A stretch of 64,000 nt of DNA from Tautonia marina (GCF_009177065.1 NZ_WEZF01000016.1:1-64000), one strand, 5' to 3'; positions 43,408 to 53,060 are shown, counted from the stretch's first letter. Numbers and translations are program-made. Notes: generated from the letters alone by a model not told the origin.

Positions 43408-44787
43408 TCAAGTCACATCATCGCCGAGGGTTCGCTTCGATCGCAACATGTGATGATAATGCTGGGCGAAGCGGTGCGACTCGTCGCGGACATATTGCAG
43501 CAGGCGGAGTGCGAACGATCGGCGGGAGAGGACGATGGGGTCGGGCCGGCCGGGGACGTAGATTTCTTCCGCCTGCTTGGCGAGGGAGATGAGCGTGGGG
43601 ACCTCGACGCCGAGGGCCTTGAAGGCGTCGAGCGCGGCGTTGAGCTGCCCCTTGCCGCCGTCGATGAGGAAGATGTCGGGGAAAGGCTCGTCCCGTTCCT
43701 GAAGCCCCTGGATGCGGCGGGAGACGACCTCGCGGATCGAGGCGTAGTCATCGACTCCCTTGACGCTCTTGATCTTGTAGCGCCGATAGCCGGGCTTGAA
43801 GGGGAGGCCGTCGATGAAGGTGACGAGCGAGCCGACCGTCTCGGTGCCGCCGAGGTGGGCGATGTCGACGCCGTGAATCGTGCGGGGGGTGGTCGGGAGG
43901 TTCAGGACCTTCTGCAAGCCGCGGAGCCCCTTCTTTGGATCCTGGTAGAAGACCTCGGGTTGGGCGTGGTCTTCGAGATTCCCGCGGAGGTTGAGGTTCT
44001 GCAGGGCTTTCAGCTCATCGCGCAATCGGGCGGCCTTCTCGAACTGGAGGGCCTTGCTGGCCTCCTTCATCTCGTCTTCCATCTCGCGGAGGACGACGTC
44101 CTTCTTGCCTTCGAGAAAGAGGCGGAGGCGGCGGATGTCTTTTTTATAGGTTTCCTTGTCGATTCGGAGGTTGCAGGGGGCGGTGCACTGGTTGATCGAG
44201 TGCAGGAGGCAGGGACGGAACCATCGCCACCTTGGATCATCTTCATCAATGTCGAGCGAGCAGGTGCGGAATTTGAAAATGCGTTGAAGCACCTGAATGG
44301 CCCCGCGAAGCCCTTTGGCGCGGGGGAAGGGTCCGTAGAGCTTCACGCCGCGGTCGCGGGGTTCTCGGGTGAAGTTGACGCGGGGAAAGTCCTCGCCGGT
44401 GGTGATCTGGAGGTAGGGGAAGCTCTTGTCGTCCTTCAGGTCGGCGTTGTGCCTCGGCTGGATGTCCTTGATCAACCGGGCTTCCATGAGCAGGGCATCG
44501 ACCTCGCTGTCGGCGTCGAGGTGGTCGAGATCCACCACCTCGCCGATCCAGTCGCGGATCCGAGGGTCGGTCTCGGCCCCCTTGACGAAGTAGGAGCCGA
44601 CCCGGCTGCGCAGATTCTTGGCCTTGCCGATGTAAATGACGCGCCCCTGCGCGTCCTTCATCAGATAGACGCCGGGCGTTTTCGGCAGGGCTCGGATTTT
44701 GGCGCGCAGCGCAGAGGTTCCCTCCTCGGCAGGAGCGGTCTTCTTCGAGGAGGAGTTGGCGTCGGTTGTCGGCGAGGGGTCGGGCAT
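43408..44787 (-). CDS. uvrC: UvrC excinuclease subunit lacking the C-terminal HhH domain
   Basis: The protein has 459 residues from ATG 44787; typical UvrC has about 600. The N-terminal GIY-YIG nuclease is present (GVYLMKDAQG, VIYIGKAKNLRSRVGSYF). The cysteine motif CLLHSINQCTAPC and the UVR helix (LQFEKAARLRDELKALQ) follow. The second, RNase-H-like nuclease is intact (HGVDIAHLGG, FLIDGGKGQLNAAL, RDESHRFAQHYH). It stops soon after at LGDDVT, so the tandem HhH DNA-binding domain is missing. The gene end is next to the DUF4058 remnant at 43143-43349. It cuts damaged DNA on both sides with UvrA and UvrB, which are not in this window. Confidence 0.92.
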   Translation of the reverse strand: MPDPSPTTDANSSSKKTAPAEEGTSALRAKIRALPKTPGVYLMKDAQGRVIYIGKAKNLRSRVGSYFVKGAETDPRIRDWIGEVVDLDHLDADSEVDALLMEARLIKDIQPRHNADLKDDKSFPYLQITTGEDFPRVNFTREPRDRGVKLYGPFPRAKGLRGAIQVLQRIFKFRTCSLDIDEDDPRWRWFRPCLLHSINQCTAPCNLRIDKETYKKDIRRLRLFLEGKKDVVLREMEDEMKEASKALQFEKAARLRDELKALQNLNLRGNLEDHAQPEVFYQDPKKGLRGLQKVLNLPTTPRTIHGVDIAHLGGTETVGSLVTFIDGLPFKPGYRRYKIKSVKGVDDYASIREVVSRRIQGLQERDEPFPDIFLIDGGKGQLNAALDAFKALGVEVPTLISLAKQAEEIYVPGRPDPIVLSRRSFALRLLQYVRDESHRFAQHYHHMLRSKRTLGDDVT

Positions 44788-44987
44788 GGCAAGGTCGCTC
44801 CGCGACGTGTTCCCCCTCGCAACTCCTGAACATGGGCGGCGATGAAGGGCAGGGGGGCTCCTCGTTATTGTTCGTCGGGAGGCAACTCCCGAAGCATCAC
44901 GCATGCGAGAATCGGGCCTCGGCGGAGTTCCTCCAGCAGGTCGCTTGAAGGAACCCGGCCGGCTCGATCGGAAGGGGCCAGGGCGGC

Positions 44988-46841
44988 TCAGGCAGACTCC
45001 TCGGGCACCTTCGAGGCGATGTAACGGTGGATGTCCTCGGCCATCTGTTCCAGCCGCTGGGCGGTTTCGGCCTTGGCGGTGTCGACACTCGCGCCGTCGG
45101 CAAGGCCCGAGGTGTCGGTCCGGGCAAACAGATAGAACTTGATCTTCGGCTCGGTCCCGGAGGGTCGAGCGGCAAATCGGGTGCCGGGGGCGTCGAGCGT
45201 GAAGATGAGCAGGTCGCCGGACGGCTCGGGCAGGGGGGTTGGCGGAGCGCTTGAACCCGGGCGACGCGATTCGTGGCGGCCGTAGTCGTCGACTCGCGTC
45301 ACCGCCAGGCCGCCGATCTGGTGCGGAGGATCTTCGCGGAGCGCGGCCATGAGCGACCGGATCTTTTCGAGGCCCGTGCGACCTTCGTAGACCTTGTTGA
45401 TCAACGCCTCGCCGTAGTGGCCGTGCTTGCGGTACAGCTCATCGAGGTAGTCGAGGACGGTCTGGCCGCGCTCCTTGAGGGTTGCGACCAGCTCGGCAAA
45501 GAGCAACGCAGCGACGGCAGCGTCCTTGTCGCGGACATGGGTGCCGCGGAGGTAGCCGTGCGACTCCTCAAACCCGAACAGGAAGTTCGACGGCCCGGCG
45601 CGGTCGATCCGCTGGCCGATCCACTTAAACCCGACGAGCAGGTTGTCTTCCATGCCGATCCCGGCCTGCTCGGCAATCGAGCGGGTCATCGGCGTGCTGA
45701 CGAGGGTGGTGACCATGTAATGATCGGGGCGGAGGCTCCCGGCCTTCTGGCATTGTTCCACCACGAAGGCCGCCAGCAAGGCACCAATCTGGTTGCCGGT
45801 CAACGTCGTCCAGGCTCCGGCCGACGAGGGGCCGACGGGCAGGGCCACGCCGATCCGGTCGGCGTCGGGGTCGCTGGCGATCACCAGATCGGCCCCGGTG
45901 CGGCGAGCCTCCTCGATTGCCGGTTCGAGCGTCCGGGGGACCTCGGGATTGGCCACGTGACCGGGGACGTTCGAAAAGTCGGGGTCCGGCTGACGCTGCG
46001 ATTCGAGGACGTTGACCTTCGCAAATCCGGCCGCCCGAAGCGCCTCGCCGCAGGCCGAATCGCCGACCCCGTGCATCGGCGTGTAGACGATCGAGGCGTT
46101 CCTCGCGTCGGAAACCGACTGCGAGACGACGGCGGCGATGAAGGACCGATCAATCTCCTCGCCGACAAGCTGGATCGACCCGTCCTTGAGCCCTTCGTCC
46201 ATCGAGACTTCGGGAATTTCACGCTCGGAGACGGCCTCGACGCAGGCAATGATCCCCGAGTCGTCGGGGGGGATGACCTGGCCCCCGGTGCTCGCGTAGC
46301 ACTTGAAGCCGTTGTCCGATGGCGGATTGTGCGAGGCGGTGATCATGATTCCGCCGTCACACCCCAGATGTCGGACGGCAAAGGAGAGCAGGGGGGTCGA
46401 TCGCGGCTCGGGAAAGAGGTAGACCGTGAATCCGGCCCCGGCCAGGACTCGGGCGCAGCACTCGGCGAACTCCTTCGAGTTGCGCCGGGCGTCTCGGGCG
46501 ATCACACACGACCGCTTCGCGTCTGATCCTTTGCGAGAGGTGACGTAATCGGCCAAGCCTCGGGCGCTCTCGGCGATGGTGCGCTCGTTCAGGACGTTCG
46601 TGCCGATCGGGTACATCCGGCCTCGGCGTCCGCCGGTCCCAAATTCGAGAACGGCGAAAAAGGCGTCGTCCAGCTCTCGCCAGCGCTGCTGCTCAATGTC
46701 GGCTCGGAGCCGATCGCGGTAGGGGACGAACGGCGACTCGATCAACCAGCGGCGAATGTTCTTCGCCGCCGACTCGGAGAGCTTTCCCTCGGCCACCGCC
46801 TGAGCGACACGAGCCACGGAGTCGTCCTGAGCCGTAGACAT
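44988..46841 (-). CDS. Phosphoglucomutase/phosphomannomutase
   Basis: The protein has 617 residues from ATG 46841; this is the long form of alpha-D-phosphohexomutases. Motifs: the phosphoserine loop TASHNPPSDNG, the metal loop SDPDADR, the sugar-binding GFEESHG and the phosphate-binding RPSGTEPKIKFY near the end. An N-terminal helical extension of ~80 residues precedes the fold. It interconverts hexose 1- and 6-phosphates. The substrate preference cannot be read with confidence. About 200 bp separates it from uvrC on the same strand. Confidence 0.93.
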   Translation of the reverse strand: MSTAQDDSVARVAQAVAEGKLSESAAKNIRRWLIESPFVPYRDRLRADIEQQRWRELDDAFFAVLEFGTGGRRGRMYPIGTNVLNERTIAESARGLADYVTSRKGSDAKRSCVIARDARRNSKEFAECCARVLAGAGFTVYLFPEPRSTPLLSFAVRHLGCDGGIMITASHNPPSDNGFKCYASTGGQVIPPDDSGIIACVEAVSEREIPEVSMDEGLKDGSIQLVGEEIDRSFIAAVVSQSVSDARNASIVYTPMHGVGDSACGEALRAAGFAKVNVLESQRQPDPDFSNVPGHVANPEVPRTLEPAIEEARRTGADLVIASDPDADRIGVALPVGPSSAGAWTTLTGNQIGALLAAFVVEQCQKAGSLRPDHYMVTTLVSTPMTRSIAEQAGIGMEDNLLVGFKWIGQRIDRAGPSNFLFGFEESHGYLRGTHVRDKDAAVAALLFAELVATLKERGQTVLDYLDELYRKHGHYGEALINKVYEGRTGLEKIRSLMAALREDPPHQIGGLAVTRVDDYGRHESRRPGSSAPPTPLPEPSGDLLIFTLDAPGTRFAARPSGTEPKIKFYLFARTDTSGLADGASVDTAKAETAQRLEQMAEDIHRYIASKVPEESA

Positions 46842-47405
46842 GAGACCCTTTTCCCTCGATGCGAACTCATTGCAACCACGAATGCTCGGCACGATCGCCG
46901 GGCCGGATGGGCGGGCCGGAGGAAGACCGACCGCCCACAGGCTATCCGCGCAGCCAAAGGGCCTTCAAGACCACGGCGTCGGTCGATTGCGTCGCTCGGC
47001 AGGGCTCGGCATGATCCCGACAACCGGAACACCTTCACAGGTCGTCCGGCGCAACTTCAATCTTTAACGAAACTTGCGTTTGGAGTTCCTACCTCCACTC
47101 TTGTAAAAAGGCGGTCCCGACCGGGGGAAAATGCGTGCTGGGCGGCGGCGATTTCCTGGTGTGAAACCAGGAAACTCCGGGCCTGTATCATGATGAATGG
47201 CAGTAAGTTACGGAACGATCGCCAGAGATCTGTCACGACTCGAAAGATTTCTGGCACAGCCATTGCGATTGCTCTTGACATCTGGCAACGGCGATTTTCA
47301 ACCGCCAATGCCGCTCAAGACGGACGATCGAATCGCCAATAATTCTTCTATTCCGTGCCCTTCCCTATGGCAGGGACAGGGCTCAACCAAGACAGGGAGG
47401 TCTTG
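46842..47405. other. Intergenic region with a strong hairpin upstream of the CAP gene
   Basis: 564 bp without a credible gene between divergent phosphohexomutase and CAP genes. It contains a perfect 9-bp stem TTTCCTGGT/ACCAGGAAA (47152-47160, 47166-47174; 5-nt loop) about 230 bases before the CAP start. The GGAGG before the start is at 47396-47400. No promoter consensus is clear. Confidence 0.4.
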
Positions 47406-48857
47406 ATGGCTCGCCCCACGACGCGACGATCGCCTCGGTTGGAGACTCTGGAAGCCCGCAAGCTCCTGTCTGCCGACGTGACCGGCGAACAGCAACTGAT
47501 GCTGGAACTGATCAACGAGGCACTGATCAATCCCGAGTCGGCCGCTGAGCGGGTGGAGCAAGGGTTGACCCGGGGGGCCATCACCGCAATTACCCGGGAC
47601 GGCGATTCGGTTGAGTCCGTCATCTCCGACATTGCGTCCTCCGACTCCCGACCTCCGGTCGCCTGGGACGCTTCGCTCGCCGACGCGGCCAAGCGGCACA
47701 CCGAATACCAGATTCGCCTCGGCGGTCAGACCCACGACGGCCCCAAGGGGCTGGAAACCGCCACCGATCGAGTGATTGCCGCCGGATACGGCAATCCCGA
47801 TACCGTTGCCGAGAATATCATCTACGGCGTCGATTCTTCTGAACACGCCATGCGGGCCTTCCTGGCCGACTACGGGCCTGGCAACTCCCAGGACCCGCAC
47901 CGAGAGAACATCCTGCAAACCTCCTCCGACCGCAACGAGAGCCATCAGGACGTCGGCGTGGCCATCTTGCCGGTGGAAGTCTCGGTGGATCGATCCACCC
48001 CCTTCGGCTCTCCCACGCCCTCGACCGAGACGAAGCTGGTCGTTACCCAGGTCTTCGCCCGCAAGGAGGAGGCCGCCCCGAAGATTCTCGGCGTGGTCTT
48101 CGACGACTCGAACAACGACCAGTTCTATGATCTGGGCGAAGGGGTTTCCAACGCCGAGGTCACGATCACCAACTCGGGCACCGGCCAGTCGTCTCGCGTG
48201 ACCACCTGGTCGTCCGGCGGCTACCAGGCCGAGGTGACTCCCGGTGTTCACCAGGTCGAGGTCCGCGTGAACGACCGCCTGGTCGGCCGCCGAGACGTGG
48301 TTGTCGGTCGGGAAAACACCAAGATTGATTTCCGAGTCAACGACGCCCCCAGAACCGTCTTGCAGATGCCGGTGTCCAGCACCCCCCGATCGACCGCAAC
48401 CAGCACCGTCCGGCCCTCGGTCGCTCCCGTCGCTCAGCGAACCGTAACATTCACACCAGCCTCGACTCCGGCTCCGGCCCCTGCTCCGACCCCAGCCCCA
48501 AGTTCAGCCCCAACCCCGACCCAAATTCCGTCTCGCTCCCAGTTCACCTCGCCGAATGTGGCCACCCGAACTCGGGCTTCGGAGCAAGCTCCGGCCGCGC
48601 CACCGACCCTCTCTCCGGCGAGCCTCGACCCGACGCCGAGCAACGTCAACGTGATCTCCGCCTCCCGCGTTGATGCCCGGCCCGTCGCTCGGGAAACCCG
48701 CACGTTCACCAACGCTCGACCCAATCCTCCCGAACCGACCGAAAACTCCTCGGCGCTCACGCTTCTGAAGTCGAGCCTCAGCGGCGGCAGCGTCCGATCC
48801 TGGCGAATCGCCGAGGGTTCGGCATCCGACTCCACCCTGTCCGCGTCGAGCCGATAA
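47406..48857 (+). CDS. Exported LEPR-XLL protein with CAP/SCP domain
   Basis: The protein has 483 residues from ATG 47406, with GGGAGG upstream. It starts MARPTTRRSPRLETLEARKL and then LSAD, a LEPR-XLL-type motif. The CAP domain spans about residues 27-190: MLELINEALINPESAAERV, WDASLADAAKRHTEYQIR, HDGPKG, VAENIIYG and HRENIL. The histidine and glutamates of the CAP cleft are present. A Cna/SdrD-B-like beta domain (GVVFDDSNNDQFYDLGEG, VSNAEVTI) follows at ~215-315. The C-terminal ~165 residues are proline/threonine/alanine-rich and probably a flexible linker. It should be surface or extracellular; the role is unknown. Confidence 0.88.
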   Translation: MARPTTRRSPRLETLEARKLLSADVTGEQQLMLELINEALINPESAAERVEQGLTRGAITAITRDGDSVESVISDIASSDSRPPVAWDASLADAAKRHTEYQIRLGGQTHDGPKGLETATDRVIAAGYGNPDTVAENIIYGVDSSEHAMRAFLADYGPGNSQDPHRENILQTSSDRNESHQDVGVAILPVEVSVDRSTPFGSPTPSTETKLVVTQVFARKEEAAPKILGVVFDDSNNDQFYDLGEGVSNAEVTITNSGTGQSSRVTTWSSGGYQAEVTPGVHQVEVRVNDRLVGRRDVVVGRENTKIDFRVNDAPRTVLQMPVSSTPRSTATSTVRPSVAPVAQRTVTFTPASTPAPAPAPTPAPSSAPTPTQIPSRSQFTSPNVATRTRASEQAPAAPPTLSPASLDPTPSNVNVISASRVDARPVARETRTFTNARPNPPEPTENSSALTLLKSSLSGGSVRSWRIAEGSASDSTLSASSR

Positions 48858-48891
48858 GTTCCGCCTTCCGGGTGATTGATGCACGGTGAGC

Positions 48892-48935
48892 AGCGGCCCC
48901 GGTCCCGGACACGGATGTTCGAGACCGGGGCCGCT
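48892..48935 (+). terminator. Strong hairpin after the CAP gene
   Basis: AGCGGCCCCGGTC and GACCGGGGCCGCT form a perfect 13-bp stem with an 18-nt loop, 35 bases after the stop at 48857. The downstream sequence is not T-rich. It probably ends or protects the CAP message. Confidence 0.65.
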
Positions 48936-49053
48936 CCACGTCGCTGTTGCTGCGGAAAACTGTCTGCCGAGACGGAATGACATCATTCCGAGGTCACACC
49001 CCGCCGAAACGAGCATAAGGTCCATTATCAGACCCATTGCGGGCGGCATCTTC

Positions 49054-49094
49054 GGGGCGGATCGTCCCATTGAGGCGATCAGGCGATCCGCCCC
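49054..49094 (-). terminator. Hairpin after the subtilase gene
   Basis: GGGGCGGATCG and CGATCCGCCCC form a perfect 11-bp stem across a 19-nt loop, starting 20 bases beyond the end (49115) of the leftward subtilase gene. Confidence 0.6.
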
Positions 49095-49114
49095 GAGAAT
49101 CCCTGGCAGGAGCG

Positions 49115-51766
49115 TCAACCGCGCAGGAAGTCCTGAGCAAGCTCGTCCAACAGACTGCCATCGACCCCGGTCAGAACCGGAGACCGTCGGGAAGCCTTCG
49201 AGAGGTTCTCGTCGAACAACGCGAGTTCGATCAACGAGGACGACCAAGACGACGGGGCTGGTACTTCTTCGATGCGGATGGCGTCGGCGATGACGAACCC
49301 GTCGGCCCGGTTGCTCAACTGCACCTGGAGCACGCCCGAGGAAACAGTCACCACCCCCAGGTCCGCCCAGCCCGTCCCTTGCTCGGTGAACGCGCCGGGG
49401 GTCTGACGCTGATCGACGAGAATTGTCCGTTGCACCTGCCCGTCATCGAGCAGCCGGAACGGCGCGTTGCTCGCCCGGTTCGGGGACGCCGACCAGGTCG
49501 CCGAGACCCGATAGCTGACCCCCGGCGTCACGGCAAAGCTCCAGGTCGCCGTCGCCGATCCGTCGCCAGCACCCGCGTAGCGACTCGTCTGATCAAAGCC
49601 CCCCAGCACCGAGTACCGCCAGTAACCCACCTCCGCATAGCCGGATTGCGTATCGTCGAGCACCTGAACCAGGGGCGGAGGGGGGGCTGGTACTTCTTCG
49701 ATGCGGATGGCGTCGGCGATGACGAACCCGTCGGCCCGGTTGCTCAACTGCACCTGGAGCACGCCTGAGGAAACAGTCACCACCCCCAGGTCTTCCCAGC
49801 CCGCGCCTTGCTCGGTGAACGCACCGGGGGTCTGACGCTGATCGACGAGAATTGTCTCCTGCACCTGCCCGTCATCGAGCAGCCGGAACGGCGCGTTGCT
49901 CGCCCGGTTCGGGGACGCCGACCAGGTCGCCGAGACCCGATAGCTGGCCCCCGGCGTCACGGCAAAGCTCCAGGTCGCCGTCGCCGCGCCGTCGCCGGCC
50001 GCCGCGTAGCGACTCGTTTGATCGAAACCGCCCAGCACGGAGTACCGCCAGTAACCCACCTCCGCATAGCCGGATTGCGTATCGTCGAGAATCTGGACCG
50101 TCGCGGTGGGAGGGGCAGTCACCGTGACGGATGCCTCGAACTGATCGGAGGGGACCGTCCCGTTGAGACCATCCCGATCCTGGTCGACGAAGTTTCCGGC
50201 CAGGTCCAGGATTTTCGGGCCGACGACAATCTGGTAGGTGCCAACCCCGGCCGAGGAGAACACCACGTCGAACTCGCGGTCGGCCGATCCCGGGACCACC
50301 GAGACCGAGCCGATCGACACCCCCTGCCCTTCCGGACCCGTCAGTGAAAGCACGTCCTCGATCGTGAACGAATCGGGACGGATGGCCTCGCTGAATCGCA
50401 GGCGAATCCGATTCTCGGCGCCGGCAAGAGCCATTGCAGACTCGATCTGAGGTCCATTCGTCTCGCTCGTTACCGCGCGACCAAGATTTAAGCGTCCGCC
50501 TGTGATGACCACTCCGTCAAGCTCGGACAGCGGGTCGACGGTCGCCAGCACCTTGGCGATCACCTGGTCGTAAGACCAGTCCGGATGGAGGCCACGGATC
50601 AAGGCAACGGCCCCCGTGACGTGCGGCGCCGCCATCGATGTTCCAGACATGTAGCCATATGAGCCATGGCGGACGCTGCTCAGGATCGAGACACCCGGCG
50701 CTCCAAGATGGACGGTATTGACACCGTAATTCGAAAAACCCGCGATCTGGTCATACGCATTCGTGGCGGCCACCGAGATCAGGTTGTCGCCCTCATAATT
50801 GGCAGGATAGGTCGGGTTCAGGTCATTATTGGAGCCGTTGTTCCCGGCCGCGGTCACAACAATGTGCCCCCGCGCCCTCGCTTCGGCAATCGCATCGACA
50901 AACGCAGTGCTGTATCCGCCGCCGCCATAGCTATGATTCGAAACGTGTGCCCCCATCTCGACTGCATAATTCAACGCTTTAATGGCATTACTCGTGTAGC
51001 CTCGGCCAGATGAGTCAAGAAACTTCAATGGCATCAACTTCACATTCCAGTTCACCCCAACGACACCCAGCGCATTATTGCCGACCGCGCCGATGGTTCC
51101 CGAGACGTGGGTTCCGTGATTATGGTCATCTTGAACATTCGGAGAGTCATTCACAAAGTTCCAACCATGAAGATCATCAATGTAGCCGTTGCCGTCACTA
51201 TCCTGTCCGTTACTGCCGACTTCACCGGAATTCACCCAAAGATTCGGCACGAGATCGGCGTGGGTCAGGTCGATTCCGGTGTCAATTACCGCGACAATCA
51301 CGTCGGGACTGCCCGTCGTGACCGACCAGGCCTCAAGCGCGCTGATGTCGGCCCCTGGCAATCCGCCCACGCTCTGCCCCGTGTTATTCAACCCCCAGAG
51401 AGAACCGAACCGCGGATCGTCGGGAGACGCCGTGATCGAAACAACATAATCCGGTTGAGCGTAAAGCACCCGAGGGTCGCTTCGAGCAAAGGCAAGCGCC
51501 TCCTCAACCGAGCTTCCTTCACGGACCGGAACGGTTCGCATGCCGGGCACCAGGGCGCCTGCGAGATCATGACCTGAGGCTGCCTCGATCGCATCGGGGC
51601 GATAGCGAACGATAATATGCTCACTGCTGTACAACTCCTGTTGCGCAGGTGGTGCCTCGGCGACCGGCAAGGCGGCGCCGAGACTGAGCAGGGTTCGTGA
51701 TTCGAGCGCGTCGAGTGGAAGGAACTTGAGCGCAGAGCATCGTGTGCGTCGCGTGAAGCGGTGCAT
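49115..51766 (-). CDS. Exported LEPR-XLL subtilisin-like protease
   Basis: The protein has 883 residues from ATG 51766 (TTG 51802 is possible; no good ribosome site for either). The LEPR-XLL-like motif LDALESRTLLSLG is at residues 18-30. An inhibitor I9-like propeptide (residues ~45-105) precedes the peptidase S8 domain with D162 (AVIDTGID), H217 (NHGTHVSG) and S377 (GTSMAAPH). A beta-sandwich follows (~residues 440-540). Then come two almost identical 143-residue modules with DDTQSGYAEVGYWRYS and NRADGFVIADAIRIEEV, like the Golvesin/xanthan-lyase-type carbohydrate-binding fold. A short acidic tail ends it. It probably degrades or processes proteins at the surface. Confidence 0.92.
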   Translation of the reverse strand: MHRFTRRTRCSALKFLPLDALESRTLLSLGAALPVAEAPPAQQELYSSEHIIVRYRPDAIEAASGHDLAGALVPGMRTVPVREGSSVEEALAFARSDPRVLYAQPDYVVSITASPDDPRFGSLWGLNNTGQSVGGLPGADISALEAWSVTTGSPDVIVAVIDTGIDLTHADLVPNLWVNSGEVGSNGQDSDGNGYIDDLHGWNFVNDSPNVQDDHNHGTHVSGTIGAVGNNALGVVGVNWNVKLMPLKFLDSSGRGYTSNAIKALNYAVEMGAHVSNHSYGGGGYSTAFVDAIAEARARGHIVVTAAGNNGSNNDLNPTYPANYEGDNLISVAATNAYDQIAGFSNYGVNTVHLGAPGVSILSSVRHGSYGYMSGTSMAAPHVTGAVALIRGLHPDWSYDQVIAKVLATVDPLSELDGVVITGGRLNLGRAVTSETNGPQIESAMALAGAENRIRLRFSEAIRPDSFTIEDVLSLTGPEGQGVSIGSVSVVPGSADREFDVVFSSAGVGTYQIVVGPKILDLAGNFVDQDRDGLNGTVPSDQFEASVTVTAPPTATVQILDDTQSGYAEVGYWRYSVLGGFDQTSRYAAAGDGAATATWSFAVTPGASYRVSATWSASPNRASNAPFRLLDDGQVQETILVDQRQTPGAFTEQGAGWEDLGVVTVSSGVLQVQLSNRADGFVIADAIRIEEVPAPPPPLVQVLDDTQSGYAEVGYWRYSVLGGFDQTSRYAGAGDGSATATWSFAVTPGVSYRVSATWSASPNRASNAPFRLLDDGQVQRTILVDQRQTPGAFTEQGTGWADLGVVTVSSGVLQVQLSNRADGFVIADAIRIEEVPAPSSWSSSLIELALFDENLSKASRRSPVLTGVDGSLLDELAQDFLRG
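49254..50105. repeat. Tandem duplication of a 429-bp module in the subtilase gene
   Basis: The module starting at 49254 recurs 429 bp later at 49683 with near-identical bases (single changes such as cgtcccttgctc/cgcgccttgctc). 429 is a multiple of three and each unit encodes 143 residues, so the frame is kept. The two copies differ at few positions, suggesting a recent duplication or gene conversion. Confidence 0.9.
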
Positions 51767-52253
51767 GGTTGCAGAATGCCGTGATTGGAACAGGTGAATC
51801 AAGAGACGAAGGGGAGGGACGACTGGGAATGCGATTTCGTGTGTCTGGTTGACACATCCAAGGCGGTCGTCGTCGTGTTGCTCAGAACGAGCTTGGATTC
51901 GTTGATCGTTCTGAGAAGCTTTGAGAAAGTATCCGGAAACTTACCCAATCCCCCGCGCGCATTCCAGTCGAAAATCGCGTCTCATGTTGCAGGATGTCAT
52001 CAACCCCCTCGGACCGCGCGCCCGAGTCGTTCTCACCGCGCCACCTGGAACGGTTAAGCAACCAGCACGACATAACCCCAAAAGATCATGCGTGCACTCT
52101 TCGTTGGGTCCGATGGCGTTCCTCCGACCACGCAAGTGCCAGGAGTGACTCCTGCATCCTCCTGCTTCCCTCCCACGGCAATCCTCGCCATAATGATGGG
52201 CCTGGACTGCCGGAATGGCCCGATACTCGACACTGTTCCCTCAAGACACACGA
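51767..52253. other. Spacer between subtilase and IMPase-like gene
   Basis: About 490 bp with no credible gene between two divergent genes. The segment 51900-52000 is somewhat richer in A/T. No clear promoter is seen. The leftward gene has no good ribosome site, so its start is not certain. Confidence 0.35.
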
Positions 52254-53060
52254 ATGCCAACACCTGAACTTGTGGTCGCCGAACAGGCCGCGCAGGCTGC
52301 CGGAGAGGTCTTGCTGCGCTATCGGCGTGAAGGAGTCTCTCACCGCTCGAAGGACATCGGCAACCTGATCACCGATGCCGACCTTGAGGCCGAGCGCGCC
52401 ATCGTCGATGTCCTGCACCGCGCCTTCCCCGAGCACGCCATCCTCGGAGAGGAAGAAGCGAAGCACGGCGACCTCGATGCCGAGCACCTCTGGGTGGTCG
52501 ACCCGCTCGACGGCACCAATAACTTTGCCCATCAGTTGCCCCATTTCGCCGTCTCGATCGCCTACTACCGCGAGGGAGCGGCGCAGTGCGGCATCGTGCT
52601 CAGTCCGGTCAGCGGCGATCGGTTCACCGCGATCCGGGGGGCAGGGGCGTTTCAGAATGGCCGACCGGTCCGGGTTGCAGATCATGAACGCCTGGATCAA
52701 TCCATGATCGGCGTCGGATTCTATTATGATCGTGGGGCGATGATGGAGGCGACCCTGCGCTCCATCTCCGGCCTGTTCCGGCAGAACATTCACGGGATTC
52801 GACGATTCGGCACCGCCGCGCTCGATCTCTGCATGGTCGGCTGCGGGCAGTTCGGCGCCTTTTTCGAGTACCAGCTCGCCCCGTGGGACTTCGCCGCCGG
52901 TCGACTGTTCGTTGAGGAGGCCGGTGGTCGGGTCACGAACTGCCTGGGAGCCCCCCTGGACCTGACCGTGTCCAGCGTGCTCGCCTCCAATGGACGATTG
53001 CACGAGGCGGTCCTCGCCATTGTCCGGGACAATCACCCGTCATCCGAGCCTGCCTCATGA
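52254..53060 (+). CDS. Inositol monophosphatase family protein
   Basis: The protein has 268 residues from ATG 52254 (MPTPELV); ATG 52215 would add 13 residues, and neither has a clear ribosome site. The metal and substrate motifs are present: ILGEEEA, VDPLDGTNNFAHQ and, near the C terminus, LAPWDFAAGRLFVEEAGG. Relatives dephosphorylate inositol phosphates, 3'-phosphoadenosine phosphates or fructose-1,6-bisphosphate, so the substrate cannot be decided. No signal peptide. It ends 80 bases before the end of the convergent lipoprotein gene. Confidence 0.9.
   Translation: MPTPELVVAEQAAQAAGEVLLRYRREGVSHRSKDIGNLITDADLEAERAIVDVLHRAFPEHAILGEEEAKHGDLDAEHLWVVDPLDGTNNFAHQLPHFAVSIAYYREGAAQCGIVLSPVSGDRFTAIRGAGAFQNGRPVRVADHERLDQSMIGVGFYYDRGAMMEATLRSISGLFRQNIHGIRRFGTAALDLCMVGCGQFGAFFEYQLAPWDFAAGRLFVEEAGGRVTNCLGAPLDLTVSSVLASNGRLHEAVLAIVRDNHPSSEPAS

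Noticed and set aside
43294-44829. A long rightward open frame across uvrC
   Set aside because: Antisense to uvrC, which has clear GIY-YIG and RNase-H-like motifs.
48440-48560. Repetitive CCGGCTCCGGCCCC tract in the CAP gene
   Set aside because: This is a proline/alanine/threonine-rich protein linker of low complexity, not a DNA element.
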